From Burkholderia lata (GTDB lineage: Bacteria; Pseudomonadota; Gammaproteobacteria; Burkholderiales; Burkholderiaceae), in contig NC_007511.1 in NCBI RefSeq assembly GCF_000012945.1, positions 3,472,001-3,536,000 of the forward strand: DNA of 64,000 nucleotides, read 5' to 3'. Positions 37,125-45,958 of the stretch are shown piece by piece. A program made the position numbers and the translations under genes. Numbering within the stretch: the first letter of the stretch is position 1; every line of letters starts with the position of its first letter. The notes under the pieces are model-generated. The model saw nothing but the letters and a program-made list of their open reading frames with translations. It was not told the origin of the DNA and made no database searches.

Positions 37125-37907
37125 ATGAAATCAACCAAAATCGCGCCAGAAGAAGCCGTTCCGTCCACACCGCGACGCTCCGGCAGACGCCCGAAAAGCG
37201 ACACGCCGGGGTCCGGGCTGTCGCGCGACGCCGTCATCCGCAGTGCAATCGAACTCGCGCAGAAGGAATCGATCTTCGACGTGTCGATGGTTCGCGTGGC
37301 GCGCGAAATGGGCGTTGCGCCGGGGCTGGTTCACTACTACGTCGGCAGCAAGGACGACTTGCTCAGCGCCGTGCTGAACACGGCTTTCCACGAGCGCGTC
37401 CTCGCACTTCCGGCCGTGACGGGCGACTGGCGCGTCGACCTGGAAGGCGTCTGCCGTTCGTCGCTGGAAGTCCTCGCACGCTGGCCGGGCATCGCGAACT
37501 ACATCGCGACGCAAAACCGGTTCAGGCTGTTTCAGCGCGTACAGCCGGGCGAGACGGATTACGGCCTCGCGTACTTCGATCACCTCGGGCGAATTCTCGA
37601 ACACGCCGGCTTTGCGCCCGAGCAAGCGGCGCTCGCGTACGACTTGACGATGATGTTCATGACGAGCATCAGCGTCGAATTCGCCAACCGGCAGGCCCCT
37701 GGCGAACACAAGGAATTCATCGTCCGTCACGTCTCCCAGTTCGACCGGACGACCATTCCGGGCGCCGCCTTCCTCGTCGAGCCCTTCGCGAACATCGACA
37801 GCGAGAAACGGCTCGACGCCGGCCTGAAGCTCATGCTGGACGGATTCGAAACGTGGCTGTCGAAGCCGGCGGGCGAATCCCGGGCGCCCCGCAACGCACG
37901 CCGGTAA
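37125..37907 (+). CDS. TetR-family regulator of the aromatic operon
   Basis: The 260-residue protein has a basic leader, then a TetR helix-turn-helix (SIFDVSMVRVAREMGVAPGL, VHYYVGSKDDLLSAVL) and a ligand-binding domain that contains ARWPGIANYIATQNRFRLFQ. Start ATG 37125 begins MKSTKIAPEEAVP; the open frame extends 11 codons upstream into the operator region. It is divergent from the ten-gene operon and convergent with the FadL-like gene. The effector is probably a pathway substrate or CoA ester. Confidence 0.85.
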   Translation: MKSTKIAPEEAVPSTPRRSGRRPKSDTPGSGLSRDAVIRSAIELAQKESIFDVSMVRVAREMGVAPGLVHYYVGSKDDLLSAVLNTAFHERVLALPAVTGDWRVDLEGVCRSSLEVLARWPGIANYIATQNRFRLFQRVQPGETDYGLAYFDHLGRILEHAGFAPEQAALAYDLTMMFMTSISVEFANRQAPGEHKEFIVRHVSQFDRTTIPGAAFLVEPFANIDSEKRLDAGLKLMLDGFETWLSKPAGESRAPRNARR

Positions 37908-37909
37908 CG

Positions 37910-37949
37910 ACGAGACGCCGGGCCGATCGAACCGGCTCCGGCGTCTCGT
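37910..37949. terminator. Hairpin between convergent TetR and FadL-like genes
   Basis: ACGAGACGCCGG (37910-37921) and CCGGCGTCTCGT (37938-37949) are perfect 12-bp inverted arms with a 16-bp loop. It follows the TetR stop by two bases and can serve both convergent genes, although no long T-tract follows. Confidence 0.65.
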
Positions 37950-38002
37950 CCCGTGTCTGCTCCCGCACCGTCACACGCGGTGCCGGGTGTCGACGCGGAG
38001 GC

Positions 38003-39181
38003 TCAGAACTTGTGCGTGTAGCCGATCGTGTATCCCTGGTAACTTGCCCGGATGTTCGTTCCCTGGCTCGGCCCGGTGCCGATGATCGTCGTCGGGATGT
38101 CGTACTCGAAAGCGGCGGTCACCAGGTTGTTCTTGTCGATGGCGTAGGTCGCGCCGAGCGTCACGGCGCGCGAGCTGATGCCCGGGCCATACATGTTCGC
38201 GATCGTATGGTCGGAGTCCACGTTGTTGTTCGCGAAGCTGTACCCGGCCCGCACCGTCCATTTCGGGTTGATCTCGTAGGAAACGCCGATGCGGCCGACG
38301 TTCTGGCTGCGATAACCCCACGAGTTCGTGCTGTTGTAGCCCGCGGCCCCCGACCACTGGATCCGGAGATAGTCCATCGCCAGCGTCAACCCGGGAAGCG
38401 GCCGAATCGCCACGCCGGCGCCGTACCGCGCCGGGCTGTCGATGTGCCCTCCGCTGGAAGCGAGCACATCGTCCTTGTAACCCGACAGCGGCGTAAACCA
38501 CGTCTTCGTGAAATAGGAGGCGCCGACCGACACCATCGGCACCGGTGTCCAGAGCACACCCACGCCCGCACCGATACCCAGCGCATTGGCATTGCCGTGA
38601 CTGGGCACGGGTTGCAGCGCACCGTCCGCGCCCGGTGCGACGAGGCCGTTCAGGCGCAACTGCTCGACACCCACCACCAGCGACGCACCGATCGAGAGAT
38701 CGGACCGCGGCTTGTACGTAATCGTCGGGCTGGTATTGACGATGACGAGGCTCGCTTTCGCATTGCCGGCGCCAGGAACGGGCAGGACGGGCCGGCCGTA
38801 ATTCGACGCGGCGCCCGCGCCCGTCATGGCCACGCCGAATGTCCACTGCGGCGCGATCTGGTAGTTGAAACCGAAGCCCGGCGATACGACGATCTTGCGG
38901 GAAAACAGGTGATTGTCCGGCGAACCGAACGTCGAGTTCGCGGACACCGGTAACGCCACCATGTAGAAATCGACTCGCGAGCCCAGCTCCGCGAGCCCCG
39001 CAGGGTTGTCCACCGCCGACGCGACATCCTGCGGAAACGCAATCGCGGCCCCGCCCATGCCCGACGACGACGCGCCGTTCCCGGTGAAATACGTGCCGTC
39101 GGTCGCAAACGCGCTCGTTGCCGCAGCCAGTGCGGTAGCCGACAACGCGAGACCTACATTCCGTCGTGCAAGACTGCTCAT
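38003..39181 (-). CDS. OmpP1/FadL/TodX-type outer-membrane transporter
   Basis: From ATG 39181 the 392-residue product has a signal peptide (MSSLARRNVGLALSATALAA, cleavage near AFA-TD) and the FadL N-terminal hatch pattern: GTYFTGNGASSSGMGGAAIA, then SAVDNPAGLAEL with the conserved N-P-A. The rest is amphipathic beta-strand ending in the outer-membrane signature YTIGYTHKF. Family members let hydrophobic substrates, including aromatics (TodX), cross the outer membrane. Shared operator-like boxes in its promoter tie it to the aromatic operon. ATG 39193 is an alternative start. Confidence 0.87.
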   Translation of the reverse strand: MSSLARRNVGLALSATALAAATSAFATDGTYFTGNGASSSGMGGAAIAFPQDVASAVDNPAGLAELGSRVDFYMVALPVSANSTFGSPDNHLFSRKIVVSPGFGFNYQIAPQWTFGVAMTGAGAASNYGRPVLPVPGAGNAKASLVIVNTSPTITYKPRSDLSIGASLVVGVEQLRLNGLVAPGADGALQPVPSHGNANALGIGAGVGVLWTPVPMVSVGASYFTKTWFTPLSGYKDDVLASSGGHIDSPARYGAGVAIRPLPGLTLAMDYLRIQWSGAAGYNSTNSWGYRSQNVGRIGVSYEINPKWTVRAGYSFANNNVDSDHTIANMYGPGISSRAVTLGATYAIDKNNLVTAAFEYDIPTTIIGTGPSQGTNIRASYQGYTIGYTHKF

Positions 39182-39360
39182 CCTTGTCTCCATACCTCGA
39201 TATGTTTCTGTTGTGGTTCGGTCAATATCAAGCACTACTGAATGGATGGCCCATTGCACCGCCGCGGGCTCATCTCGTTGTCATGCCTCTGCTCTGCCGG
39301 ATCGTGGACGCGACGAACCTCACGCCGTCACGATCGGGGCACGCTCCCTTGCGCTGAAAT

Positions 39361-39412
39361 TTGACTGGGTATCAATTTTCTCGAAATGTAGCAGAATTGA
39401 TAGGGGTGTCAA
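39361..39412. promoter_or_regulatory. Two TTGA-TCAA operator-like boxes upstream of the FadL-like gene
   Basis: TTGACTGGGTATCAA (39361-39375) and TTGATAGGGGTGTCAA (39397-39412) resemble the operators at 36999-37083, sharing TTGA and TCAA ends and a G-rich centre. They lie 180-230 bp upstream of the FadL-like start. Confidence 0.55.
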
Positions 39413-40099
39413 ATACTATCGAGGTCGGCACAAACCCTTACGCCGTTCCGGATTCGTGCAGGGAATCGGCGCGGCCGGCCGTCAACCACCCGGCCCGCTC
39501 ATCGCATGTTGTCCGGGATGACTCGCCCTCTGGCGAACCGACGCGCGTGGGCCGCCGTATTCAAGCGATGCTGAACCGACAGTGGCGGAAGGGAGGCGGA
39601 TGCGATATTTGTCCCTCGACCGGTTGCGTCACTTCCAGCAGTCGACAAGGGAATCCATATGTGAGAAAGCAAATTTTTCGCAGATGGCCCGATTGCAGAC
39701 GTCTATCGAGCACGCGATTTTCAATATCAGAGAGTTTGTTCCGGCGCATGTCCGGAGATACAGCGGAAAGCCCACTGCCACGATTCTTCAACGTGCGCAA
39801 CGCATCCGACGAAAGACAATCGAAAGAAACATCGAATCGCAATAGCTCATAAAGATCAAAAAATCGTAATCGCGCTTTCACCATCGGGCTCGCTCGAAGG
39901 CCAGGGCGGCTCTTCAAGCTATCTCATACGATTGAACCCCATTACGAATAGCACAAAAACCCTTAATTCAGCTTCAATTAAAACCCCCAAAGAAATTATA
40001 TGGATAGAAGAAAATCTATATAACCAACCACCCATCACACTCCTTTAATGAACCCCTCTATAATTCAGCAAACCAAAGTGCGATATTGAGGGCCACAAG
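39413..40099. other. Low-G+C intergenic region upstream of the AraC gene
   Basis: The region is unusually A+T-rich, especially 39840-40085. Short frames occur on both strands but none has family motifs plus a ribosome site. It probably holds the AraC gene promoter and may be acquired DNA or a decayed gene. Confidence 0.4.
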
Positions 40100-41134
40100 A
40101 TGAGCAGCTCGACCCATCCGCCTTTCCGTTTCTCCCTGCAGGATTATTCACCTGCCGAACGTTTCAACGCATGGCAGACCCAGTATTCGATTTCAGAGTT
40201 TGCTTTAACTGCGCCGATTGACCCGATAATCGACTACCAGTTTATCGGCTACACGCTTGGCAACATCTCGATCGGCAAGTGGACCTACCATCATCCGGGG
40301 AACGCGGCTGTGCCGCTCTCGTATACGCTCAACCGTTCGGCGGCGTTCATTCGGCGAGACGGAGTGGACAACTATTCGTTCAACCTGCGGGACGCGGGAA
40401 GCGTGCACGGGGAAATCGATGGACGGCCGGTGTTCGTCCAGCCCGGAGATATCCTCGTCGTCGACCAGGCGCGTCCTTATCACCGTGAAATCCAGGCAGG
40501 CGACGCAATCACGCTGCTGGTCGCGCGCGACATGCTGCCGAACCTGCCGTCGAGCGTTCACGGCACCCTCTTCAACGGCGGCATCAGCCAGCTCCTCGAC
40601 AGCTTTCTGAGGAGCCTGCTCGACAAGATCGGCACGCTGTCGCAGTCGGAAGCGCTGCATGTCGAGCAGGCAACGCTGAGCCTGGTGAAAGCGATGCTCA
40701 GCCCGACCGCCCAAGAGATCTCGAATGCACGCAGCGAGTTGCTGTCGACCCTGTACGTGAAGATCAAGGCGTACATCCGGCAGAACCTCGAATCACCGGA
40801 CCTGTCGCCGGATCGAATCTGCAAGGAAATCGGCATCTCGCGCTCGAGTCTGTACCGGCTATTCGAGCAGGATGGCGGTGTCGCGAATTACATCCGCAAG
40901 CGCCGCCTGCTCGCGATTCACCGCGCGCTGATGTCGCCCGAGAGCCCTCGTCACCGGATCGGCGATCTCGCGTACCGGTACGGCTTCAACAGCAACACGC
41001 AGCTCAGCCGCGCGTTCAAGCTGGAGTTCGGTCACGCGCCGAGCGAGACGCGTATCGTCGCGGGGAACCCGCAGCATCGCTTGCAACGACACACGGATAT
41101 CGACTACAGCGGCTGGCTCGCGCAGATTCGCTGA
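40100..41134 (+). CDS. AraC-family transcriptional regulator
   Basis: The 344-residue protein has an N-terminal cupin-like ligand domain of the AraC-binding-like type (PVFVQPGDILVVDQARPYHR) and a C-terminal double helix-turn-helix (SPDRICKEIGISRSSLYRLF, then IGDLAYRYGFNSNTQLSRAF). GAGGG precedes the ATG. The length is normal for this subgroup, which includes activators of catabolic genes. No target is obvious; the low-G+C leader suggests it regulates itself or distant genes. Confidence 0.87.
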   Translation: MSSSTHPPFRFSLQDYSPAERFNAWQTQYSISEFALTAPIDPIIDYQFIGYTLGNISIGKWTYHHPGNAAVPLSYTLNRSAAFIRRDGVDNYSFNLRDAGSVHGEIDGRPVFVQPGDILVVDQARPYHREIQAGDAITLLVARDMLPNLPSSVHGTLFNGGISQLLDSFLRSLLDKIGTLSQSEALHVEQATLSLVKAMLSPTAQEISNARSELLSTLYVKIKAYIRQNLESPDLSPDRICKEIGISRSSLYRLFEQDGGVANYIRKRRLLAIHRALMSPESPRHRIGDLAYRYGFNSNTQLSRAFKLEFGHAPSETRIVAGNPQHRLQRHTDIDYSGWLAQIR

Positions 41135-41207
41135 ACCGCGTGGCGAATCCGTCGCACGACAGCCCGGCGTGCGGTGCACCGGGCCGTACGCGCCTCCTGC
41201 CGGGCGA

Positions 41208-41594
41208 TCAGGCGAACGCTTCCACGGCCGCAGCCGTGTCCTCGAAGATCCGGTAGTGGCGGATCACGTTGCCCTCGATGCGTGCAACGACGGCGAATTC
41301 GCTCTTGAAGGTCCGGCCCGTCTTGCGCACACGATGTTGCATGTAGCCGTATGCGAACACGGTGTCGTCGGCTTCGGCCCATTTGCGGATCTCGAACTGC
41401 TCGGTCTCGAACTGCTCGACCAGCGTGCCGAGCAGGCGTTCGACACCGGCCTTGCCGACGAAGCGCCCATAGATCGGCAGGCTCTCGGGGCCCTGCGGCT
41501 CGAACACCGTCGCGTCGTCGATGACCTCGAGCGCGCCCGGTACGTCACCGGCGCCGACTTTCGAGAAGAGCTGTTGCAGCGGATTGAGTGCCAT
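41208..41594 (-). CDS. SnoaL/NTF2-like protein
   Basis: The 128-residue protein has the cone-shaped NTF2 pattern: LQQLFSKVGAGDVPGALEVI, DATVFEPQGPESLPIYGRFV and GYMQHRVRKTGRTFKSEFAV. Members include small isomerases, hydratases and ligand-binding proteins; the catalytic residues cannot be assigned. ATG 41594 has a strong GGAGGT site seven bases upstream. It is convergent with the AraC gene. Confidence 0.78.
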   Translation of the reverse strand: MALNPLQQLFSKVGAGDVPGALEVIDDATVFEPQGPESLPIYGRFVGKAGVERLLGTLVEQFETEQFEIRKWAEADDTVFAYGYMQHRVRKTGRTFKSEFAVVARIEGNVIRHYRIFEDTAAAVEAFA

Positions 41595-42045
41595 ACGCAC
41601 CTCCATGAATGGTGAACGGCAAAGCGGGATTGCCGAGACTGGCGCCCACCGCGACGCCGGAATGTCGTCGTGTCGCCGGCCAGGATTCGCGCAGCGCGAA
41701 CTCGCCGTCGAGATGCGCCCGGCGGGCCGCGTCGACAGGCGGGTGCCGGCTGCATGTGATCGTATGAACAGTGCGGCCGCAACCGTTAGCGGTTTTGTCC
41801 CAACCAACCGACGATCCGTTTCTGTGCATTCGTCCGCGCCGCGCGCCGCGCAGGTGGGACGCACTGTCAATCCATTAAGACGCACCGGCTAACCGTCGCG
41901 CCTCGCGTTCGGTACATTTCCCTCCATCGCCGACTTCACGGCGCGGGCCACCTCACGTGCGTTGCCGTTGCCCGGGGCGGGCCGCGCGATCCGCGTGCGC
42001 CGCCCCGCCTGCTGTCTTCATGCCGGTTCGCTACCCGTCACCATC

Positions 42046-43272
42046 ATGAGCGTCGAACAACTGTCTCCGCTACAGCACGCGCCGCAGACCCACGCGGCAC
42101 CCGCCCACGCCACGCTGACGCGTCCCGTCACGCTGCTGTTCGCGACGATGGCGGGATTCGCCGTCGCCAACGTCTACTACGCGCAGCCGTTGCTCGACAC
42201 ACTCGCGCACCAGTTCGACATCTCACGCGCCGCCATCGGCGGCGTCATGACGATCACGAGCATCTGTTACGGGCTCGGCCTCCTGCTCCTCGTTCCGCTC
42301 GGCGATCTGTGGGATCGGCGCCGGATGATCCTGATCCAGTCGGTCGCCTGCGCGCTCGCGCTGCTGTCGATCGCCACCGCCACGCGCGCATCCGTGCTGT
42401 TCGCCGGCATGGCGCTGATCGGCTTTCTGAGCGTCGTCACCCAGGTGCTCGTGTCGTTCGCGGCCGGGCTCGCCGAACCGGCGGAACGCGGGCAGGTCGT
42501 CGGCACCGTGACGAGCGGCATCGTGCTCGGCATCCTGCTCGCGCGCACGTTCTCGGGTGCGATCGCCGACCTCGCGGGATGGCGCGCGGTGTATTTCACG
42601 TCGGCCAGCGTCATGCTGCTGCTCGCCGTCGTCCTGTCGCGCGTCCTCCCGCACCATCGTCTTCCGGGTGTCGCCGAACCGTATCCGCGGCTGATCGCGT
42701 CGGTATTCGCCCTCTTCGTGCAGGAGCGCGTGCTACGTGTGCGTGCCTTTATCGCCTTCCTGCATTTCGCGGCCGCGATGACGCTCTGGACGCCGATGGT
42801 GCTGCCGCTCAGCGCACCGCCGCTGTCGCTGTCCCACACGGAGATCGGGCTGTTCGGGCTCGCAGGTGCGGCCGGCGCGCTCGGCGCCGCACGCGCCGGC
42901 CGTCTCGCCGATCGTGGCTTTGCGCAATGGACGTCCGGGGTCGGGCTCGTGCTGATGCTCGTGTCATGGCTGCCCACCGCGCTCATGAGGCATTCGCTCG
43001 TGGCGCTCGTCGTGGGCGTGGTCGCGTTCGACCTCGGCCTGCAAGCGGTGCACGTGACCAACCAGAGCCTGATCTACGGCATGCGCCCCGACGCGCGCAG
43101 CCGCCTGACGGCCGGCTACATGCTGTTCTACGCCGCCGGCTGCGCGTGTGGCTCGATCGCATCGACCGCCGTGTATGCGCGCGTCGGCTGGGCCGGCGTC
43201 TGTACGCTCGGCGCCGCGTTCAGCGCGATCGCGCTGCTGTTCTGGTATGCGACGTTGCGCCCGCGTGCGTGA
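42046..43272 (+). CDS. MFS transporter (YnfM-like efflux type)
   Basis: The 408-residue inner-membrane protein has twelve hydrophobic segments and the MFS loop LGDLWDRRRMILIQSV between helices 2 and 3. FAVANVYYAQPLLDTLAHQF near the start is the pattern of YnfM/NepI-type drug or metabolite exporters. ATG 42046 was chosen over an earlier in-frame start because the upstream 28 residues are Arg/Pro-rich and unlike the family. Confidence 0.85.
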   Translation: MSVEQLSPLQHAPQTHAAPAHATLTRPVTLLFATMAGFAVANVYYAQPLLDTLAHQFDISRAAIGGVMTITSICYGLGLLLLVPLGDLWDRRRMILIQSVACALALLSIATATRASVLFAGMALIGFLSVVTQVLVSFAAGLAEPAERGQVVGTVTSGIVLGILLARTFSGAIADLAGWRAVYFTSASVMLLLAVVLSRVLPHHRLPGVAEPYPRLIASVFALFVQERVLRVRAFIAFLHFAAAMTLWTPMVLPLSAPPLSLSHTEIGLFGLAGAAGALGAARAGRLADRGFAQWTSGVGLVLMLVSWLPTALMRHSLVALVVGVVAFDLGLQAVHVTNQSLIYGMRPDARSRLTAGYMLFYAAGCACGSIASTAVYARVGWAGVCTLGAAFSAIALLFWYATLRPRA

Positions 43273-43308
43273 TGTCCGTTTCTTTCCTCCACCCACCCCA
43301 CTGACAGC

Positions 43309-43536
43309 ATGGACGCCAAACTCTCACACGGCCTCAACGGCATCGAAGCGGTTCTGCAGCGTTTCGAGGGCGAACCGGCGATCGTCGTCGCGCACTCCGG
43401 TACGGTCAATACCGTCGACGACGACGCGTCGCAGCCGATCGGTGCGCTCCGCTCACGCTATCCGTTCCGGCTCCAGGTCGATGCGGCATCCGGCGCGTGC
43501 GCGGCGCGAGTCAGCACACTCGGAGCAGTGCGATGA
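43309..43536 (+). CDS. Small hypothetical protein coupled to dsbB
   Basis: This 75-residue frame ([20 protein letters not shown] ... RVSTLGAVR) ends in ATGA, its TGA overlapping the dsbB start, which favours translation. [14 protein letters not shown] vaguely resembles a histidine-phosphatase strand, but the catalytic R-H-G motif is absent. Function unknown. Confidence 0.4.
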   Translation: MDAKLSHGLNGIEAVLQRFEGEPAIVVAHSGTVNTVDDDASQPIGALRSRYPFRLQVDAASGACAARVSTLGAVR

Positions 43537-44039
43537 GCGCCCCGATCGGCGCCACGCGCGCGGAACGGTGGACGCTGCTGGCGATCGGCGTGGCCAGCTT
43601 CGAACTCGTCGCCGGCGCACTGTGGATCCAGCTGGCGTGGCAGGAGGATCCATGCCCGCTGTGCATCATCCAGCGCTACCTGTTTCTGCTGATCGCACTA
43701 TTCACATTCGTGGCGGCAGCGGGCGGACGCCGCGTCGCGCTGCTGCGTGTCCTTTCGTTGACTACGGCACTGGCCGGCGCGGCGGTCGCCGTACGGCACA
43801 TCTACGTGCAAGCTCACCCGGGCTTCAGTTGCGGCTTTGATGCATTGCAGCCGGTGATCGACAGCCTGCCGCCGGCGCACTGGCTGCCGCCGGTCTTCAA
43901 GGTGGGCGGGTTGTGCGAAACGCTGTATCCCCCGATTCTCGGGCTGTCATTGCCGATGTGGGCGCTGGTGGGATTTTCCGCGATTGCGGTAGCGCTCGGC
44001 TGGCGGATACGCGCGCAAGCGGTCATCCGCACCGCCTGA
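43533..44039 (+). CDS. dsbB: Disulfide bond formation protein B
   Basis: The 168-residue inner-membrane protein has four hydrophobic segments and the DsbB redox pairs: Cys41-Cys44 in [12 protein letters not shown] and Cys100/Cys128 in the second periplasmic loop ([20 protein letters not shown]). It re-oxidises DsbA and passes electrons to quinone. Burkholderia carry more than one such gene, so this may be a paralogue. It overlaps the small frame at 43309 by four bases. Confidence 0.85.
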   Translation: MSAPIGATRAERWTLLAIGVASFELVAGALWIQLAWQEDPCPLCIIQRYLFLLIALFTFVAAAGGRRVALLRVLSLTTALAGAAVAVRHIYVQAHPGFSCGFDALQPVIDSLPPAHWLPPVFKVGGLCETLYPPILGLSLPMWALVGFSAIAVALGWRIRAQAVIRTA

Positions 44040-44052
44040 TTCCTCCCGCTGA

Positions 44053-44600
44053 CGTGCAGACGCGCGGTGATCGAGGACTTGCCCGATACTACTTCGTGGC
44101 CGTTGCCGAGGAGCGACACTTCGGCCGGGCTGCCGTGCGCCTTTCAATTACCCCCCCCCCGCTCTCGCAAGCGATCCGTTCCCTGGAGCGGGAGCTCGGC
44201 GTAGTCTTGTTCGCGCGCACGAACCGGACGTTGCGCTCACCCCGGTCGGCGAGGCATTGCTCCCCGAAGTGTGCAAACTGCTCGCCGAGGCTGAGGCGCT
44301 TCCCCGGCTCGCGCAGAGTCTCGCGCGCGGCGAAACCGGGAAACTGTCATTCGCATTCGTGTCGATTTCCGACTACGGGCTCCTGCCGTCGCTGCTACGC
44401 GAGTTCGGTGCCCGTTATCCGCTGGTGCGGCTGCAACTTACCGAAGCGACAAGCGACGTGCAAATCGATGCGCTGGCCGCCGGCCACATCGACGCGGGCC
44501 TGATCGTCCCGCCAGTACCGCCCAAGTTACGCGGCCGAACTTTCGTATCTGCCGGTCGTGAGCGAGCCACTCGTGCTCGCGATTCCGGCTGCCGCGTCGA
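44053..44600 (+). pseudogene. Frameshifted LysR-family regulator remnant
   Basis: The sequence reads [20 protein letters not shown], then [20 protein letters not shown], a LysR helix-turn-helix, but changes frame near 44233, continues as [20 protein letters not shown] and changes again near 44525 (AELSYLPVVSEPLVLAIPAA in a third frame). No normal start codon is present and the C-terminal third is missing. A run of ten C (44151-44160) lies within the HTH. It is joined to an unrelated peptidase fragment at about 44600. Confidence 0.75.
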
Positions 44601-44802
44601 ACGCCCTTACCACGCGAGCCCAAAGAAGTGCATCCCGTGGGTCGCGGAGCAATTCGACGCGCTGGCGCTGACCATCGAGTTGCCGTTCAAGGAGAGCGCT
44701 GACCGCCCACGCGACGACGCCGATGTCGCGGCGTACGCCCGCACGTTCGGGCGGGCCGTGCTTGAAACCGCGCTGGCGCTTACGCCGTCGCTGCGCGCTT
44801 GA
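44601..44802 (+). pseudogene. C-terminal fragment of an M14-type carboxypeptidase
   Basis: After the LysR remnant the frame reads WVAEQFDALALTIELPFKES, then ADRPRDDADVAAYARTFGRA and TALALTPSLRA plus TGA. The A-L-T-I-E-L-P-F-K motif, with the catalytic Glu, resembles the end of M14 metallocarboxypeptidases. Only about 60 residues remain. The join suggests a deletion that fused two neighbouring genes. Confidence 0.5.
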
Positions 44803-45183
44803 GAGCCCGCTCGTCTTCCGTGGGGCATGCATGGATGCCCCTGGTTTGCCGAGCTTTCAAAACTGGAGTTGCGTCGCGTCACCCAGTTGCCGAGCCGGCG
44901 GTCAACTACGCTTCTGCGGGTTGTCGGAGAACGGCTGGCCACAAGAGCTTGAAGTCGATGGACGTTCTTGTGCCGTTCGATGGAGAAATAATGGAGTCGA
45001 GATAAAAAATCAGCGACGCCGGGCGAGCTTTCCGTGCACACACAATCTGTTACGACAATGGCGACCCCTGGTTTGATCGGAGTGCTATCTTTCGCCGGCC
45101 TTTCGTTGAAACGACTCGTTAAAACGAATTGGCGGCAACGCAAGAAACCGGACTTCAGATTGAGCACAAGGAAGAGCATTCGC
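44803..45183. other. Intergenic region after the composite pseudogene
   Basis: No gene is supported. Short frames occur in all phases without motif or ribosome site; the stretch may hold further gene debris and the promoter of the glycine-zipper gene. Confidence 0.35.
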
Positions 45184-45648
45184 ATGTTGAAGAAGATCGC
45201 CTCCGCATTCATCGTCACCGCGGCTGTGGTGATTTCACTGCCGGCCACGGCCGACAATTGGGACAACGCGCTCGGCGGTGCGCTGGGCGGTATCGCCGGC
45301 GCAACTGTCGGCGATGCACTGGGCGGCCGCACCGGCGCAGTGGTGGGCGGCGCGATCGGTGGTGGCGCCGGCGGCGCGATCGCGGCGAACCGCGACGAGC
45401 GCGAGGGCGCAATCATTGGCGGCGCCCTCGGCGGCGGCGCGGGCACCGCGGCCGGCCATGCGATGGGTGGCCGCAACGGCGGGCTCCTGGGTGCGGCGCT
45501 CGGCGGTGGCGGCGGCGCGGCACTGGGGGGCAACCTCGGCCGCAACGCGCGGGAGCGCGATGATGCACGGGACCGCGACAACATGCGCAGGATGCGTCGC
45601 CACAAGCATCGCTACGACGAGGCGTACTACGACAACAACGCTTACTGA
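45184..45648 (+). CDS. Exported glycine-zipper protein
   Basis: The 154-residue product has a signal peptide (MLKKIASAFIVTAAVVISLP, cleavage near ATA-DN), then about 85 residues of glycine-zipper repeats (GGALGGIAGATVGDALGG, GGAIGGGAGGAIAANRDE, GGALGGGAGTAAGHAMGG) and a charged Arg/Asp/Tyr-rich tail. Such zippers pack as membrane-spanning or oligomeric helices in envelope proteins. Function unknown. Confidence 0.75.
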   Translation: MLKKIASAFIVTAAVVISLPATADNWDNALGGALGGIAGATVGDALGGRTGAVVGGAIGGGAGGAIAANRDEREGAIIGGALGGGAGTAAGHAMGGRNGGLLGAALGGGGGAALGGNLGRNARERDDARDRDNMRRMRRHKHRYDEAYYDNNAY

Positions 45649-45958
45649 GCGATTCGCTGGCGCCTGGCGAACGCGCATGCGATGAAATGACATGCGCGTT
45701 CCGCCCGTCACGTCACTCGGCGCAATTTCGCTGTAGTCGGCCCGATCGTCGACGGCACAACCTGTACGCCGCAAATTAGCAGTTTGATCGCGGACGCAGT
45801 TACGCCGCCAATGAGTGCCTTGCATGGGGTGATGAGCGTCGCGCAGGGAACCGTCCGGTCGACGCGTCTGCACTTCACGGTAGCGGCTGGCGGTGCGAGA
45901 TCTGTACTGCTTCCAAACGAGATACGCACATCCTGAATCTTTAGGGCTGGTATCGCGC
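45649..45958. other. Intergenic region with hairpin
   Basis: The perfect inverted repeat GAACGCGCATG (45669-45679) / CATGCGCGTTC (45691-45701) follows the glycine-zipper gene and probably terminates it, though no T-tract follows. Beyond it no gene is supported. Confidence 0.5.

Noticed and set aside
39561..39917. A 118-codon minus-strand frame in the A+T-rich region
   Set aside because: No recognisable domain or ribosome site and a mixed composition; treated as non-coding.
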